A stretch of DNA of 32,039 bases from Muribaculaceae bacterium (GCA_022509065.1 JAFLTY010000026.1:1-32039), one strand, 5' to 3'. Positions 9,622-18,557 are shown, numbered from the stretch's first letter. Numbers and translations are program-made. Notes: generated by a model from the letters alone, not told the origin.

Positions 9622-9756
9622 CGCAAAAATCAGTTTGTATAAATCCTATTGCGCATAAAATATGTTAAATCACTTAGCAGGATTTTGAAAAGAAATGTAG
9701 GTGAATCAGAATATTTTCAAAACTTAGATAGGTCAGAATTATACGCCAATTTTAAA

Positions 9757-9787
9757 TTGTCGGATTGTGTTTTTTTTCGTAAATTTG
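9757..9787 (+). promoter_or_regulatory. -33/-7 promoter upstream of the SPOR-domain gene
   Basis: TTG at 9757-9759 and TAAATTTG at 9780-9787 are separated by 20 bp, fitting the Bacteroidota primary sigma factor pattern (TTTG, 19-21 bp, TAnnTTTG). Transcription would begin near 9794, about 45 nt before the chosen ATG at 9840. Confidence 0.6.
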
Positions 9788-9839
9788 TAGGCTATTAGAA
9801 ATTAAAAGCTTATCAACAGACTTTCATTTGATTAAAATC

Positions 9840-10319
9840 ATGACCAATATAGGTTTATATATCCGAGTTTGTGTGGTTATTGTTCTATGCAGTATTATTG
9901 CACCTCAAGTTCTCGGTGAAGAACAAAGTATAACCGAAAGATTAAGTGCAAATCCTGCTATTACCATTATACAACCTGAGGCATTGACTTCTCGGATAAA
10001 CAAAAAAGACTCTTTCTCAAATAATTCTGAGGCAGGTACTAATATTAATTCTTCAACACGTCAAGCATCAAAAACAGCAATTTATCGTGTAGAAGTCTAT
10101 GCTGACAATTCCCGAGAGGCAAAAGCTCAGGCTACAGCACGGATGAACAATGTTCAAAGTTATTTTACTCATTATAACGTTTTTTTAACTTTCGATTCTC
10201 CTTTCTGGCGTGTAAAGGTAGGAGATTTCCGTAGCCGAAGTGACGCGGAGAACGCTTTAGCCGAAATAGAAGAGGCCTTTCCAGCTTACTCTCCTTACCT
10301 CAGAATAGTTCGTAATTAA
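9840..10319 (+). CDS. Exported SPOR-domain protein
   Basis: A 159-residue protein with an N-terminal signal peptide ending near Val-Leu-Gly-Glu (about residue 26), a polar Ser/Asn-rich linker, and a C-terminal SPOR domain (about 80-156). The domain contains YRVEVYADNSREAKAQATARM, the central FWRVKVGDFRSRSDAENALAEI and the closing PYLRIVRN. SPOR domains bind septal peptidoglycan lacking stem peptides, so a periplasmic cell-wall role is likely. The ATG at 9840 was chosen over an in-frame TTG at 9828. It is the first gene after the promoter at 9757-9787, and folE begins 15 bp after its stop. No partner protein can be named from the sequence. Confidence 0.85.
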   Translation: MTNIGLYIRVCVVIVLCSIIAPQVLGEEQSITERLSANPAITIIQPEALTSRINKKDSFSNNSEAGTNINSSTRQASKTAIYRVEVYADNSREAKAQATARMNNVQSYFTHYNVFLTFDSPFWRVKVGDFRSRSDAENALAEIEEAFPAYSPYLRIVRN

Positions 10320-10334
10320 TTTAACTTAAATACA

Positions 10335-10946
10335 ATGAACGACTTAAAAGTCGAACACAAAGATTCTCCAGAACAAGGGCAGTTAGACCGCGTTGAGGCT
10401 ATTGCCGGCCATATTACCGAAATAATTAAACTGCTTGGCGAAGATCCGTCTCGCGAAGGGTTACTCAAGACTCCCATAAGGGCTGCCAAGGCCTTGCTGT
10501 TTTCCACCTCTGGATATAGTCAGGACGCCGACAGCGTCCTACGGCAGGCAATCTTCGAACATGCCGGATCCAGAATGATAATTGTGCGTGATATAGAGTT
10601 CTACTCTATGTGCGAACATCATATACTCCCATTTTTAGGAAAAGTTTCAATCGGATATATCCCTGACGGGAAAATGGCGGGACTAAGTAAACTTGCACGT
10701 TTGGTAAATGTTTACGCACGTCGTTTGCAGGTACAGGAACGTATGACCGCCCAAATATGCGATGCAGTGCGCCGAACCTTGAACGCCAAAGGCGTAATGG
10801 TGCTCGTCGAAGCCGGTCACTTGTGTATGAAGATGCGTGGGGTTGAAAAACAGGAATCGGCTACCGCTACCGTCGATTATTCAGGACTCTTCGCCGAAGA
10901 CGCATCGCTACGTAAAGAATTCTTTGAAGCCTTGGGGGATAAATAA
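10335..10946 (+). CDS. folE: GTP cyclohydrolase I
   Basis: Converts GTP to 7,8-dihydroneopterin triphosphate, the first step of tetrahydrofolate synthesis. The 203 residues include [20 protein letters not shown] with zinc ligands Cys93 and His96, the conserved [26 protein letters not shown] stretch, and [18 protein letters not shown] with the third ligand Cys164. The protein is full length with all metal ligands present, so it is the zinc-dependent FolE1A type. It lies 15 bp after the SPOR gene and 12 bp before rsgA, consistent with one operon. Confidence 0.97.
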   Translation: MNDLKVEHKDSPEQGQLDRVEAIAGHITEIIKLLGEDPSREGLLKTPIRAAKALLFSTSGYSQDADSVLRQAIFEHAGSRMIIVRDIEFYSMCEHHILPFLGKVSIGYIPDGKMAGLSKLARLVNVYARRLQVQERMTAQICDAVRRTLNAKGVMVLVEAGHLCMKMRGVEKQESATATVDYSGLFAEDASLRKEFFEALGDK

Positions 10947-10958
10947 AAAAGTTATCAC

Positions 10959-11918
10959 ATGCAGGGTTTAGTCATCCGTAACACAGGAATGCATTATATT
11001 GTGAAGGCTGACGACGGTCGTAATGTCGATTGTCGTGTTAAAGGCAATTTTCGCATTAAAGGCATTCGCACCACCAATCCTGTTGCCGTCGGAGACCGGG
11101 TGATTTTTACCGAAGGAGCGCCGGGCGAACCGGGCTGGATAACAAAAATTGAGCCTCGAAGGAATTATATTATACGCCGAGCCTCGAATCTTTCGAAAGA
11201 GTCGCATATCATAGGAGCCAATATCGACTTAGCCGTTTTGGTTGTCAGCCTTTTTCATCCTGTAACTGCTACCACATTTATTGACCGGTTTCTGGCTACC
11301 GCCGAAGCCTATTCAGTAGAAGCTATTATAGTTATCAACAAGACTGACCTTTTAGACACCGAAGAAGAAAAAGAATATCTCGACGCTGTCACCTATTTGT
11401 ATACCTCTATTGGTTATAAAGTTCTTCCGGTGTCGGCTAAAAACGGCACGGGCATCGATGAGCTACACAAAATACTCCATGGCAAGACATCATTGTTCAG
11501 CGGCAATTCGGGTGTGGGTAAGTCGAGCCTAATAAATGCATTAATCCCCGGACTGGAACTGCGAACCGCAGATATATCACGTTCGCACGATACAGGGATG
11601 CATACTACCACTTTCAGCGAACTTTTTTCTCTACCACCCTCATATCCTGGAGATCATGACCCGGGAAGTATTATTGACACCCCCGGTATCCGTGGTTTCG
11701 GCACCATTGATTTCAATAAATACGAAACAGCGCATTATTTCCGAGAAATTTTTGAAGCGTCAAAGAATTGCCGTTTCAATAACTGCACCCATACTCACGA
11801 ACCGGGATGCGCAGTAAGGCAGGCTCTTGAAGAAAACCGTATTGCGCAAAGCCGCTACGCTTCTTATCTTAGCGTTCTGGAAGATGCCGATGCAGATAAA
11901 TACAGACAACCATATTAA
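10959..11918 (+). CDS. rsgA: Ribosome small-subunit-dependent GTPase A
   Basis: A circularly permuted GTPase that helps 30S subunit maturation. The 319 residues comprise an N-terminal OB-fold (about 1-70), then the GTPase motifs in permuted order: G4 NKTD at 127-130, the P-loop GNSGVGKSS at 182-190, and G3 DTPG at 240-243. A C-terminal zinc-binding knuckle follows with Cys271, Cys276, His278 and Cys284. All motifs are intact. It follows folE by 12 bp and precedes a DedA gene by 37 bp. Confidence 0.96.
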   Translation: MQGLVIRNTGMHYIVKADDGRNVDCRVKGNFRIKGIRTTNPVAVGDRVIFTEGAPGEPGWITKIEPRRNYIIRRASNLSKESHIIGANIDLAVLVVSLFHPVTATTFIDRFLATAEAYSVEAIIVINKTDLLDTEEEKEYLDAVTYLYTSIGYKVLPVSAKNGTGIDELHKILHGKTSLFSGNSGVGKSSLINALIPGLELRTADISRSHDTGMHTTTFSELFSLPPSYPGDHDPGSIIDTPGIRGFGTIDFNKYETAHYFREIFEASKNCRFNNCTHTHEPGCAVRQALEENRIAQSRYASYLSVLEDADADKYRQPY

Positions 11919-11955
11919 TAATCCATAACGAGGCTCCAATAACACATATAACATC

Positions 11956-12645
11956 ATGGAACATTTGTTTTACCCCGATTTACTTGCTTTCTCTCTTTTC
12001 GACGCTCACCAATTCTTTTTATGGTTTTGTGAGCATGCAGGTTATTGGTTCGTTTTCATTTTCATGATCATAGAAAGTTCATTTATTCCTTTTCCAAGCG
12101 AACTCATAGTACCTCCAGCTGCTTATTTGGCTGTGAGTCGCGGAGACATGAATATCTTCATGATAATTATTGTCGCAACTGCCGGAGCTCTTGTCGGGGC
12201 TTTGTTCAATTACTATATTTCGCTCTGGATTGGACGTCCTATCGTGTATCGTTTCGCTGATTCGCGTTTCGGTCACGCTTGTCTCATAACTCGAGAAAAA
12301 GTCAATAAGGCAGAAGAATATTTTGACCGACACGGAGCAATGTCCACTTTAATTGGACGTCTTATTCCTGTGGTTCGCCAACTCATTTCCATACCGGCTG
12401 GTCTCGCCAAAATGAATATATATAAGTTTATCATCTTCACTACTATAGGTGCCTTGATATGGAATATCATCTTGGGTATTTTGGGTTATACACTTGGTCA
12501 CATGGTTCCTTTCGACCAATTGGAGACACAGATAGAAAAATATAACTCCTATCTTAGTTGGGCCGGCTTTCTGTTGCTTGTCGGAGTAGCTGCATTCCTG
12601 GCTTATAATGCCGCAAAAAACAAGAACAGCAAAGATCATAACTAA
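11956..12645 (+). CDS. DedA-family membrane protein (VTT domain)
   Basis: A 229-residue inner-membrane protein of the DedA/SNARE-associated family. Members have been linked to undecaprenyl phosphate and phosphatidylethanolamine translocation and to proton-dependent homeostasis. It shows the early motif with Glu and Pro residues (IIESSFIPFPSELIVPPAAYLA), the GALVGALFNYYISLWIGR segment, and the signature GRLIPVVRQLISIPAGLAKM at about 134-153, followed by two further hydrophobic segments. The length is typical. It lies between rsgA and rpe on the same strand; whether it shares their transcript is not shown by the sequence. Confidence 0.92.
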   Translation: MEHLFYPDLLAFSLFDAHQFFLWFCEHAGYWFVFIFMIIESSFIPFPSELIVPPAAYLAVSRGDMNIFMIIIVATAGALVGALFNYYISLWIGRPIVYRFADSRFGHACLITREKVNKAEEYFDRHGAMSTLIGRLIPVVRQLISIPAGLAKMNIYKFIIFTTIGALIWNIILGILGYTLGHMVPFDQLETQIEKYNSYLSWAGFLLLVGVAAFLAYNAAKNKNSKDHN

Positions 12646-12708
12646 AGCATTACCTCTAAAAATAAAACTATTTAAATTATATTGGTTTCTAATATTCTTC
12701 TTTGAAAC

Positions 12709-13353
12709 ATGATAATTGCTCCCTCCTTACTCTCTGCCGATTTCGGAAACTTGAACAAAGACATCGAAATGGTCAACAGGTCTGAAGCCGATTGGTTTCA
12801 TCTTGATGTTATGGACGGTGTGTTCGTACCTAACATCTCATTCGGGTTCCCTATTATTGAGGCTATTTCTCGAAAAGCGACCAAGCCTCTCGACGTTCAT
12901 CTAATGATAGTCCAACCCGAAAGATATATTTCGCAAGTTAGGGATACAGGCGCGTTCATAATGAACATCCATCAAGAAGCCACTACACATCTGCATCGCA
13001 CCGTTCAAGCAATAAAAAGTGCAGGTATGAAAGCTGCTGTCACACTGAATCCGGCAACCCCGGTCGTTATGTTGGAAGATGTTATAACAGACTTATACAT
13101 GGTTCTTCTCATGGGCGTTAATCCCGGGTTTGGCGGCCAAAAATTCATAGACCAAACTGTTGCCAAAACCCGTGCTCTACACGAGCTTATACAACGAAGC
13201 GGTTCCAAGGCTATCATTGAGGTAGACGGTGGTGTTAATATCAATACAGGTGCTTTACTGGCTCAAGCCGGCGCATCGGCTTTAGTGGCCGGTAGCGCAA
13301 TATTCAAAGCTGATAACCCTTCCCAATATATATCAGATTTAAAGCGATTGTAA
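12709..13353 (+). CDS. rpe: Ribulose-phosphate 3-epimerase
   Basis: Interconverts ribulose 5-phosphate and xylulose 5-phosphate in the pentose phosphate pathway. The 214 residues form a TIM barrel with SLLSADFGNL at the start, HLDVMDG (metal ligands His31 and Asp33), DVHLMI (His64), MGVNPGFGGQKFI for phosphate binding, and IEVDGGVN with catalytic Asp173. All catalytic and metal residues are present. It is upstream of ftsK by 55 bp on the same strand. Its substrate is also the substrate of RibBA elsewhere in the window, but the two are not co-transcribed. Confidence 0.97.
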   Translation: MIIAPSLLSADFGNLNKDIEMVNRSEADWFHLDVMDGVFVPNISFGFPIIEAISRKATKPLDVHLMIVQPERYISQVRDTGAFIMNIHQEATTHLHRTVQAIKSAGMKAAVTLNPATPVVMLEDVITDLYMVLLMGVNPGFGGQKFIDQTVAKTRALHELIQRSGSKAIIEVDGGVNINTGALLAQAGASALVAGSAIFKADNPSQYISDLKRL

Positions 13354-13408
13354 ATCATTTTCTTTTTGGACGAAAGATAATCCCCTCTAAAAACTTCAAA
13401 TACGATAT

Positions 13409-16195
13409 ATGTCTGATAACGAATTTGTTATTAATCCCGATAATGTGCGCCATCAACGTAGCCATGCCAATGGTTATCCCAATGATTATCGTTCACCTGA
13501 TAAAAATGAAAACAACAACTTCTTTGATGACGCAACTGAATCTTCTTTAAACGACATTGGCGCCTCTGTCAAATCGGAGGCTGAGTCGTCATCAAAAGAA
13601 GATTCTGCCAACCCACGCAACAGAGATATAAAACACACTCATCAAAATGAACGAAAACGGCGACGTACCGATAAAGAAAAACAGCAGTCTGACGATGCTG
13701 ATGAGGAAACCCCGGCAATAGTCAATTTCCTGCTTAGTCGTCGCGTGGGCATTTGGCTCGGGATGGTTCTTCTTATTCTAAGTGTCGCAATATTCATTAC
13801 GCTTTTAAGTTTTCTCAAAAACGGAGCCTCGGATCAAGCCTTGATATTGAATATGTCAACCGACGAACTACGACACTCCGGCTTATCGCTTGACAGTGAA
13901 GTGGGGATTTTTGGAGCAAGGTTCGGACAGTATCTTTTTGCCGACAGTTTTGGACTCGGAGCCTTCGTTCTGGCTATATATCTTGCAATAGTAGGATTTA
14001 ATCTACTTTTTAACCGTCCGTTCAATTTCTGGGGGCTAACATTCCGGTCTATATTACTCACTGTATCCATTTCTATAGTTCTCGGTTTGATTACGTATCC
14101 TCTGGCATCATCTACATTCTGGGGTGGTATTCATGGACATTACGCAAACAGATGGCTTTTGGAAATGACCGGTATACCCGGTGCTCTTGCCGTCTCGGCC
14201 ATCTTGATATGCACTATAATCGCTGTGTACTTCAATGAACTTCGCAACGCTTATATTAAGTGGCGCAATAAAATCGAAGAACGCAGAGCTGAACATAATG
14301 CACGCCTGGAAGAAAAACGTAAACATCACATATCATCTCCTGAGACGGATAAACCCAGTGAGAAGACAGACGAAACAAAAGACGACACCTCGGTTTCAAA
14401 GGCCGCTTCCGAGGACAATGATATTATTGAGGTAACTCTTCAGGAAGATTCCAAAGATAATACACCTTCAGACATTGATGACCAAGCCAAGACTTCTACT
14501 ATTGGAGGTTTCGATATAGATGCACCATCTGAGGAATCTTTATCAACAGATACGCCAAGGAAACATGACTCCAATAAACCTGTAGCAAGTGATGACGTCG
14601 ATGCCGGTTTTGAGATTGATGTTCCGATAACCGAGATGGGAAAGAAAACAGGTAGTGTAGCTGAGCGTTTGGTGGCGGAACAAGGCGAATATGATCCGCG
14701 TGCCGACCTTTCCCGTTTTAAGTTTCCTGCACTTGACATGCTCGCTGATCACCCCGTTAAAATAACAGCCGATATAGAGGAACAACAGGCCAATAAGGAT
14801 CGCATCATAAAGACGCTTGGAAATTACGGAATCACTATATCGACAATTAAAGCGACTGTAGGTCCAACTGTTACCCTATATGAGATTGTACCTACGGAGG
14901 GAACTCGTATTGCCCAGATAAAACGTCTCGAAGATGATATTGCACTTAGCCTGGCGGCTAAAGGCATTCGTATTATAGCTCCCATGCCGGGAAAGGGAAC
15001 TGTCGGTATAGAGGTGCCCAACGGAGAACCTCAGACAGTCGCCATGCGAACCATTTTGGCTTCCAAAAAATTCCGTGAAAGCAAAGGCGCTCTACCTATA
15101 GCTATTGGCGCTACAATTTCGAACGATATCTTCGTTACCGATTTGGCCGCTATGCCCCATGCTCTTGTCGCAGGCGCTACCGGTCAAGGTAAATCAGTAG
15201 GTTTGAATGTACTTATTACCTCTTTGCTTTATCGCAAACACCCCTCGGAACTTAAGTTTGTGTTAATCGATCCAAAGATGGTAGAATTTTCAGTCTACGA
15301 ACGGCTTAAAAAGCACTACCTCGCAACTCTTCCTGGAGAAGAGGATGCCGTTGTTACAGATCCGGGGAAAGTTCTTACTGTCTTGAACTCTCTTTGCACA
15401 GAGATGGATAACCGTTACAACTTACTTCGTCTGGCAGCTGTTAATAAAATAGAAGATTACAACCGCAAATTCTGTCAAAGAAGACTGAACATCGAAAAAG
15501 GACATCGCTACCTACCTTATATTGTCGTCATTATCGATGAGTTTGCCGACCTTATCATGACCGGCGGCAAGGAGATAGAAATGCCTGTGATGCGCATCAC
15601 CCAGAAGGCAAGAGCTGTTGGTATACACATGATTATTGCCACTCAACGACCTTCAACCAACGTGCTGACGGGTATAATAAAAGCTAACTGTCCCTCCCGA
15701 ATAGCATTCAGGACGCTCCAGAATGTTGACTCGCGCACCATCCTTGACCGCACAGGTGCCGAGCGTCTGATCGGGCGAGGTGATATGTTATACAGTCAGG
15801 GTGGCGACATGGAACGTATGCAGTGCGCCTTTGTCACAAGTGATGAGATAGAAGCAATCTGTAACTTCATTGAGCAGCAGCCCGGGTATGCTACTCCCTA
15901 CGAACTTCCCGAACCGGCCACTGACGGAACAGGTATGCCTTTAGGTAGCGGCACTCTGCCTGCGGGAGGCTTGGATCGAGACCCCCTTTTTGCAGACGCA
16001 GCTCGCTTCATTGTCATGTCCTCGACTGCTTCCACATCATCTTTGCAACGTAGGTTTGAGATAGGATATAATCGCGCCGGCAAATTAATGGATCAAATGG
16101 AAGCATCAGGCATTGTAGGCCCCGCCTCCGGAGCTAAACCTCGCGCAGTACTTATCGATCCGGCTACACTTGAACAAATCCTATCGAACCGTTAA
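13409..16195 (+). CDS. ftsK: DNA translocase FtsK
   Basis: A septum-located motor that pumps DNA during chromosome segregation and helps resolve dimers. The 928 residues comprise a charged, low-complexity N-terminus (1-105), four membrane segments (about 112-135, 173-199, 206-231 and 254-277), and an acidic Ser/Asp/Thr-rich linker (about 290-440). The RecA-like motor has Walker A GATGQGKS at 589-596 and Walker B VVIIDEFADL at about 706-715. A C-terminal gamma winged-helix domain that reads KOPS sites includes AARFIVMSSTASTSSLQRRFEIGYNRAGKLMDQME. The linker is moderate in length. It is followed 23 bp later by a lolA-like gene, the same order as in Escherichia coli. Confidence 0.96.
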   Translation: MSDNEFVINPDNVRHQRSHANGYPNDYRSPDKNENNNFFDDATESSLNDIGASVKSEAESSSKEDSANPRNRDIKHTHQNERKRRRTDKEKQQSDDADEETPAIVNFLLSRRVGIWLGMVLLILSVAIFITLLSFLKNGASDQALILNMSTDELRHSGLSLDSEVGIFGARFGQYLFADSFGLGAFVLAIYLAIVGFNLLFNRPFNFWGLTFRSILLTVSISIVLGLITYPLASSTFWGGIHGHYANRWLLEMTGIPGALAVSAILICTIIAVYFNELRNAYIKWRNKIEERRAEHNARLEEKRKHHISSPETDKPSEKTDETKDDTSVSKAASEDNDIIEVTLQEDSKDNTPSDIDDQAKTSTIGGFDIDAPSEESLSTDTPRKHDSNKPVASDDVDAGFEIDVPITEMGKKTGSVAERLVAEQGEYDPRADLSRFKFPALDMLADHPVKITADIEEQQANKDRIIKTLGNYGITISTIKATVGPTVTLYEIVPTEGTRIAQIKRLEDDIALSLAAKGIRIIAPMPGKGTVGIEVPNGEPQTVAMRTILASKKFRESKGALPIAIGATISNDIFVTDLAAMPHALVAGATGQGKSVGLNVLITSLLYRKHPSELKFVLIDPKMVEFSVYERLKKHYLATLPGEEDAVVTDPGKVLTVLNSLCTEMDNRYNLLRLAAVNKIEDYNRKFCQRRLNIEKGHRYLPYIVVIIDEFADLIMTGGKEIEMPVMRITQKARAVGIHMIIATQRPSTNVLTGIIKANCPSRIAFRTLQNVDSRTILDRTGAERLIGRGDMLYSQGGDMERMQCAFVTSDEIEAICNFIEQQPGYATPYELPEPATDGTGMPLGSGTLPAGGLDRDPLFADAARFIVMSSTASTSSLQRRFEIGYNRAGKLMDQMEASGIVGPASGAKPRAVLIDPATLEQILSNR

Positions 16196-16218
16196 ACTTT
16201 TTAGTTTGTTATTATAGT

Positions 16219-16836
16219 ATGACGAAATACCTCCTTGCTTTTGGCTTGATAGTATTAACGACTCTATCATGTGCAGCTAAAGACAAAATTTCTGCAACCG
16301 GAATATTGGATAATTCCGTGAAAGCATTTGACTCTGCCAAATCGATTAACATGACTATGTCGATTCGTAGCGGCTCGGATGCTTTTGAGGCACGTTTGCT
16401 TATGTCAAAAGAAAAATTTCGTTACGTTGCCGGGGCTTTAACCGTTTTTTATGACGGCAAAACACAGTGGACTGTAGATAATGAGACTAAAGAGGTATCG
16501 ATAACACAACCAACTGCTGATGAGATCGCGGAAACTAACCCATTGGCTTTTGTCAAATCATACAAAACGAAATACAAGGTCAATCTCGTATCAGAGTCAG
16601 GCGGCACATATTCTGTTAGACTGGAGGCTATCAACAAAACAAGTTATGTTAGGTCGGCTCTTGTCATAATTAGCGCCACAACCTGGTTACCGACCCATAT
16701 CACTGCAACACTTGCCAACGGACAGAACCTTACAATCAGTGTCACAAATACATTAACTAACGGAAGTTTACCTGAGTCGCCATTCAAATATAATTCTACA
16801 TCTTATCCTGGATACGAAGTGTTTGACTTGCGTTAA
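16219..16836 (+). CDS. LolA-like periplasmic carrier protein
   Basis: A 205-residue exported protein. After a signal sequence (about 1-20) it has the LolA fold pattern: SVKAFDSAKSINMTMSIRSG, LLMSKEKFRYVAGALTVFYDGKTQWTVDNETKEVSITQPTADEIAETNPLAF, then a beta-rich second half. LolA carries lipoproteins from the inner to the outer membrane. The sequence LTTLSCAA resembles a weak lipobox (Thr at -3), so cleavage by signal peptidase I after SCAA is more likely. It sits 23 bp after ftsK and about 29 bp before trxB. The ftsK-lolA adjacency supports the call, although sequence identity to proteobacterial LolA is low. Confidence 0.82.
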   Translation: MTKYLLAFGLIVLTTLSCAAKDKISATGILDNSVKAFDSAKSINMTMSIRSGSDAFEARLLMSKEKFRYVAGALTVFYDGKTQWTVDNETKEVSITQPTADEIAETNPLAFVKSYKTKYKVNLVSESGGTYSVRLEAINKTSYVRSALVIISATTWLPTHITATLANGQNLTISVTNTLTNGSLPESPFKYNSTSYPGYEVFDLR

Positions 16837-16865
16837 TTTTTAAACTAGAATACAATATAACAACT

Positions 16866-17816
16866 ATGTCAGAAAACGTAATAAAAACCCGTAATGTCAT
16901 CATCGGTTCGGGGCCGGCCGGATATACTGCTGCCATTTACGCCTCACGTGCCGCTTTGGAACCGGTACTTATAGAGGGCCCACAATTAGGCGGTCAGTTG
17001 ACCACAACCAGCGAAGTAGAAAATTTCCCAGGTTATCCTGAAGGTGTCGACGGTAATCAACTTATGGATGATTTGCGCAAACAAGCTCTTCGGTTCGGTA
17101 CCAAAATGATTTCAGGCAAAGTCACTTCCGTCAATTTTGCAAATAGACCTTTCGAGCTTGTCATTGACAATGGAAACGCTTGCGTACTTGCTGACAGCGT
17201 GATAATTGCGACTGGCGCAGCAGCCCGTTATCTCGGATTGGCCGATGAACAGAAATTCATGGGTATGGGAGTGTCTGCGTGCGCGGTTTGTGACGGTTTC
17301 TTCTACCGCAAAAAAACTGTTGCTGTTGTCGGTGGCGGAGATACTGCATGCGAGGAGGCTCTATATCTTTCCAAACTTGCTGAGAAAGTATATCTAATTG
17401 TGCGTAAAAACTACTTACGCGCATCAAAGGTAATGCAAAAAAGGGTTCTTGATAATCCTCAAATCACCGTGCTTTTCAACACAAATACCACTGGACTCTT
17501 CGGCGAAGAAGTTCTTGAGGGAGCGCATCTTATTGAGTTTGTGGGTACTCCTGAGGAACGGACTTACGATATTGCCATCGATGGATTCTTTCTGGCAATT
17601 GGACGCCAACCAAACAGCGGTGTATTCGCATCGTATATTGAAACGGACGAAGCCGGATTTATAAAAACCAAACCCCACTCCACCGCCACCAATATTCCCG
17701 GCGTATTTGCCGCAGGAGATGTAAGTGATCCATTGTTTCAACAGGCCATTGCGGCTGCTGGATCAGGTTGCCGGGCAGCACTCGAAGCAGAACGCTTCTT
17801 GCTTAACAACGATTGA
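16866..17816 (+). CDS. trxB: Thioredoxin-disulfide reductase
   Basis: An FAD/NADPH flavoenzyme that reduces thioredoxin. The 316 residues hold the FAD dinucleotide motif GSGPAG at 14-19, the redox-active Cys139-Ala-Val-Cys142, the NADPH-binding GGGDTACEEA starting at 156, and the C-terminal FAD motif GVFAAGDVSDP. All are intact and the length is normal. It is the last rightward gene of the run that began at the SPOR gene. A perfect inverted repeat acting as a likely terminator lies about 190 bp downstream. Confidence 0.97.
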   Translation: MSENVIKTRNVIIGSGPAGYTAAIYASRAALEPVLIEGPQLGGQLTTTSEVENFPGYPEGVDGNQLMDDLRKQALRFGTKMISGKVTSVNFANRPFELVIDNGNACVLADSVIIATGAAARYLGLADEQKFMGMGVSACAVCDGFFYRKKTVAVVGGGDTACEEALYLSKLAEKVYLIVRKNYLRASKVMQKRVLDNPQITVLFNTNTTGLFGEEVLEGAHLIEFVGTPEERTYDIAIDGFFLAIGRQPNSGVFASYIETDEAGFIKTKPHSTATNIPGVFAAGDVSDPLFQQAIAAAGSGCRAALEAERFLLNND

Positions 17817-17930
17817 TCTTACCTCTGTTTGGATAGGTTGTTGATTGTCCAGTAAATTTACATTTTCATTTCCTACCACTTCCAGATTAGGAAGCTTGTC
17901 TTCCTTGAGCAATTTCTCGGTTCCCATCAT
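17763..17930 (-). CDS. Doubtful 55-residue ORF antisense to the trxB 3' end
   Basis: A leftward frame opening with ATG-ATG at 17930 encodes MMGTEKLLKEDKLPNLEVVG and continues to a stop inside trxB. The first 37 residues lie in the spacer and have a protein-like polar composition; the last 18 overlap trxB. There is no -7 element upstream. It could be a small protein, the remnant of a lost gene, or chance. Confidence 0.2.
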   Translation of the reverse strand: MMGTEKLLKEDKLPNLEVVGNENVNLLDNQQPIQTEVRSIVVKQEAFCFECCPAT

Positions 17931-18002
17931 TGGATTTATGATGCACCAATTTTGCTCTTTATTTTATATAGTATCTCACCATTTATAGAGAACATTTCAA
18001 TC

Positions 18003-18056
18003 ATCAAAACAATAGAGGTTGCCGAGAAAAAAATCGGCAACCTCTATTGTTTTGAT
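18003..18056. terminator. Perfect 23-bp inverted repeat, bidirectional terminator
   Basis: Arms 18003-18025 and 18034-18056 are exactly complementary over 23 bp around the 8-base loop GAAAAAAA. The arm ends are A/T-rich (CAAAACAATA and TATTGTTTTG), so the hairpin supplies its own A- and U-rich flanks in either direction. It ends 11 bp from the stop of the leftward winged-helix gene and lies about 190 bp after trxB. It therefore fits a shared terminator for the two convergent genes. Confidence 0.8.
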
Positions 18057-18067
18057 TCTGTTTAAAT

Positions 18068-18283
18068 TTATTCTTTTACTAATGTGACTATGAGTTCTTT
18101 TGAATCTTCCGGGTCAACATCGATAGTAATTTTGTTTTCACGTGCAAGCCATCCAAGTGCTGTATACACTTCTTTTTCTTTGAGTTTGGTCATTTTTTTA
18201 AGCTGTTTTACACCGACGGCGTCAGCTGTGTTAAGAGCCACCCAAATTGTACCTGCATTGTAACCTATTGTTTCTGTGTTCAT
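18068..18283 (-). CDS. Small winged helix-turn-helix protein (DUF2582-like)
   Basis: A 71-residue protein made of a single winged-helix domain: an N-terminal segment NAGTIWVALNTADAVGVKQLKKMTKL, a probable recognition helix region KEKEVYTALGWLARENKI, and a short beta wing ending in LIVTLVKE. It resembles the small Bacteroidota DUF2582 family of presumed DNA-binding proteins. No ligand or dimer domain is present. It is monocistronic: the upstream spacer is 274 bp of AT-rich DNA, and a strong terminator follows its stop. Its target is unknown. Confidence 0.8.
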   Translation of the reverse strand: MNTETIGYNAGTIWVALNTADAVGVKQLKKMTKLKEKEVYTALGWLARENKITIDVDPEDSKELIVTLVKE

Positions 18284-18557
18284 TGTAAAAAAATTATTAA
18301 AATGTTAGTTATTAAAAATAATGTATGATAGATAACTTATATTATTAACGTAACTACTTACTATTTTGTTGTTTTTAGTATTATATTTTTTTGTTTTTTA
18401 ATCAATATTTATCCGGTTTTGGTAACTTTTTTTAAATTAACGAAATAATTATCTCCAACCATTACCTCGTAATATTATCATAATAAGAGCCTGTTCGACA
18501 ATTCATCGTCAAAGATTGCAAATCAACATCTCATAGAATTTTCTAAATCCACGATGA

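Larger units (their letters stand above)
9517..9839. other. Divergent intergenic region between the sensor kinase and SPOR genes
   Basis: About 320 bp of AT-rich sequence separating two divergent transcripts. It carries the -7 element of the leftward kinase transcript (9614-9621) and a -33/-7 promoter for the rightward SPOR-folE transcript (9757-9787). I see no small gene, RNA gene or strong hairpin in it. Confidence 0.6.

Noticed and set aside
18487-18500. GAGCCTGTTCGACA, resembling the tip of some insertion-sequence ends
   Set aside because: No matching inverted end, transposase frame or target duplication is visible nearby.
18503-18557. TCATCGT / ACGATGA inverted pair flanking the nrdG 3' end
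   Set aside because: Only 7 bp of stem around a 41-base loop, with no T-run; likely chance.
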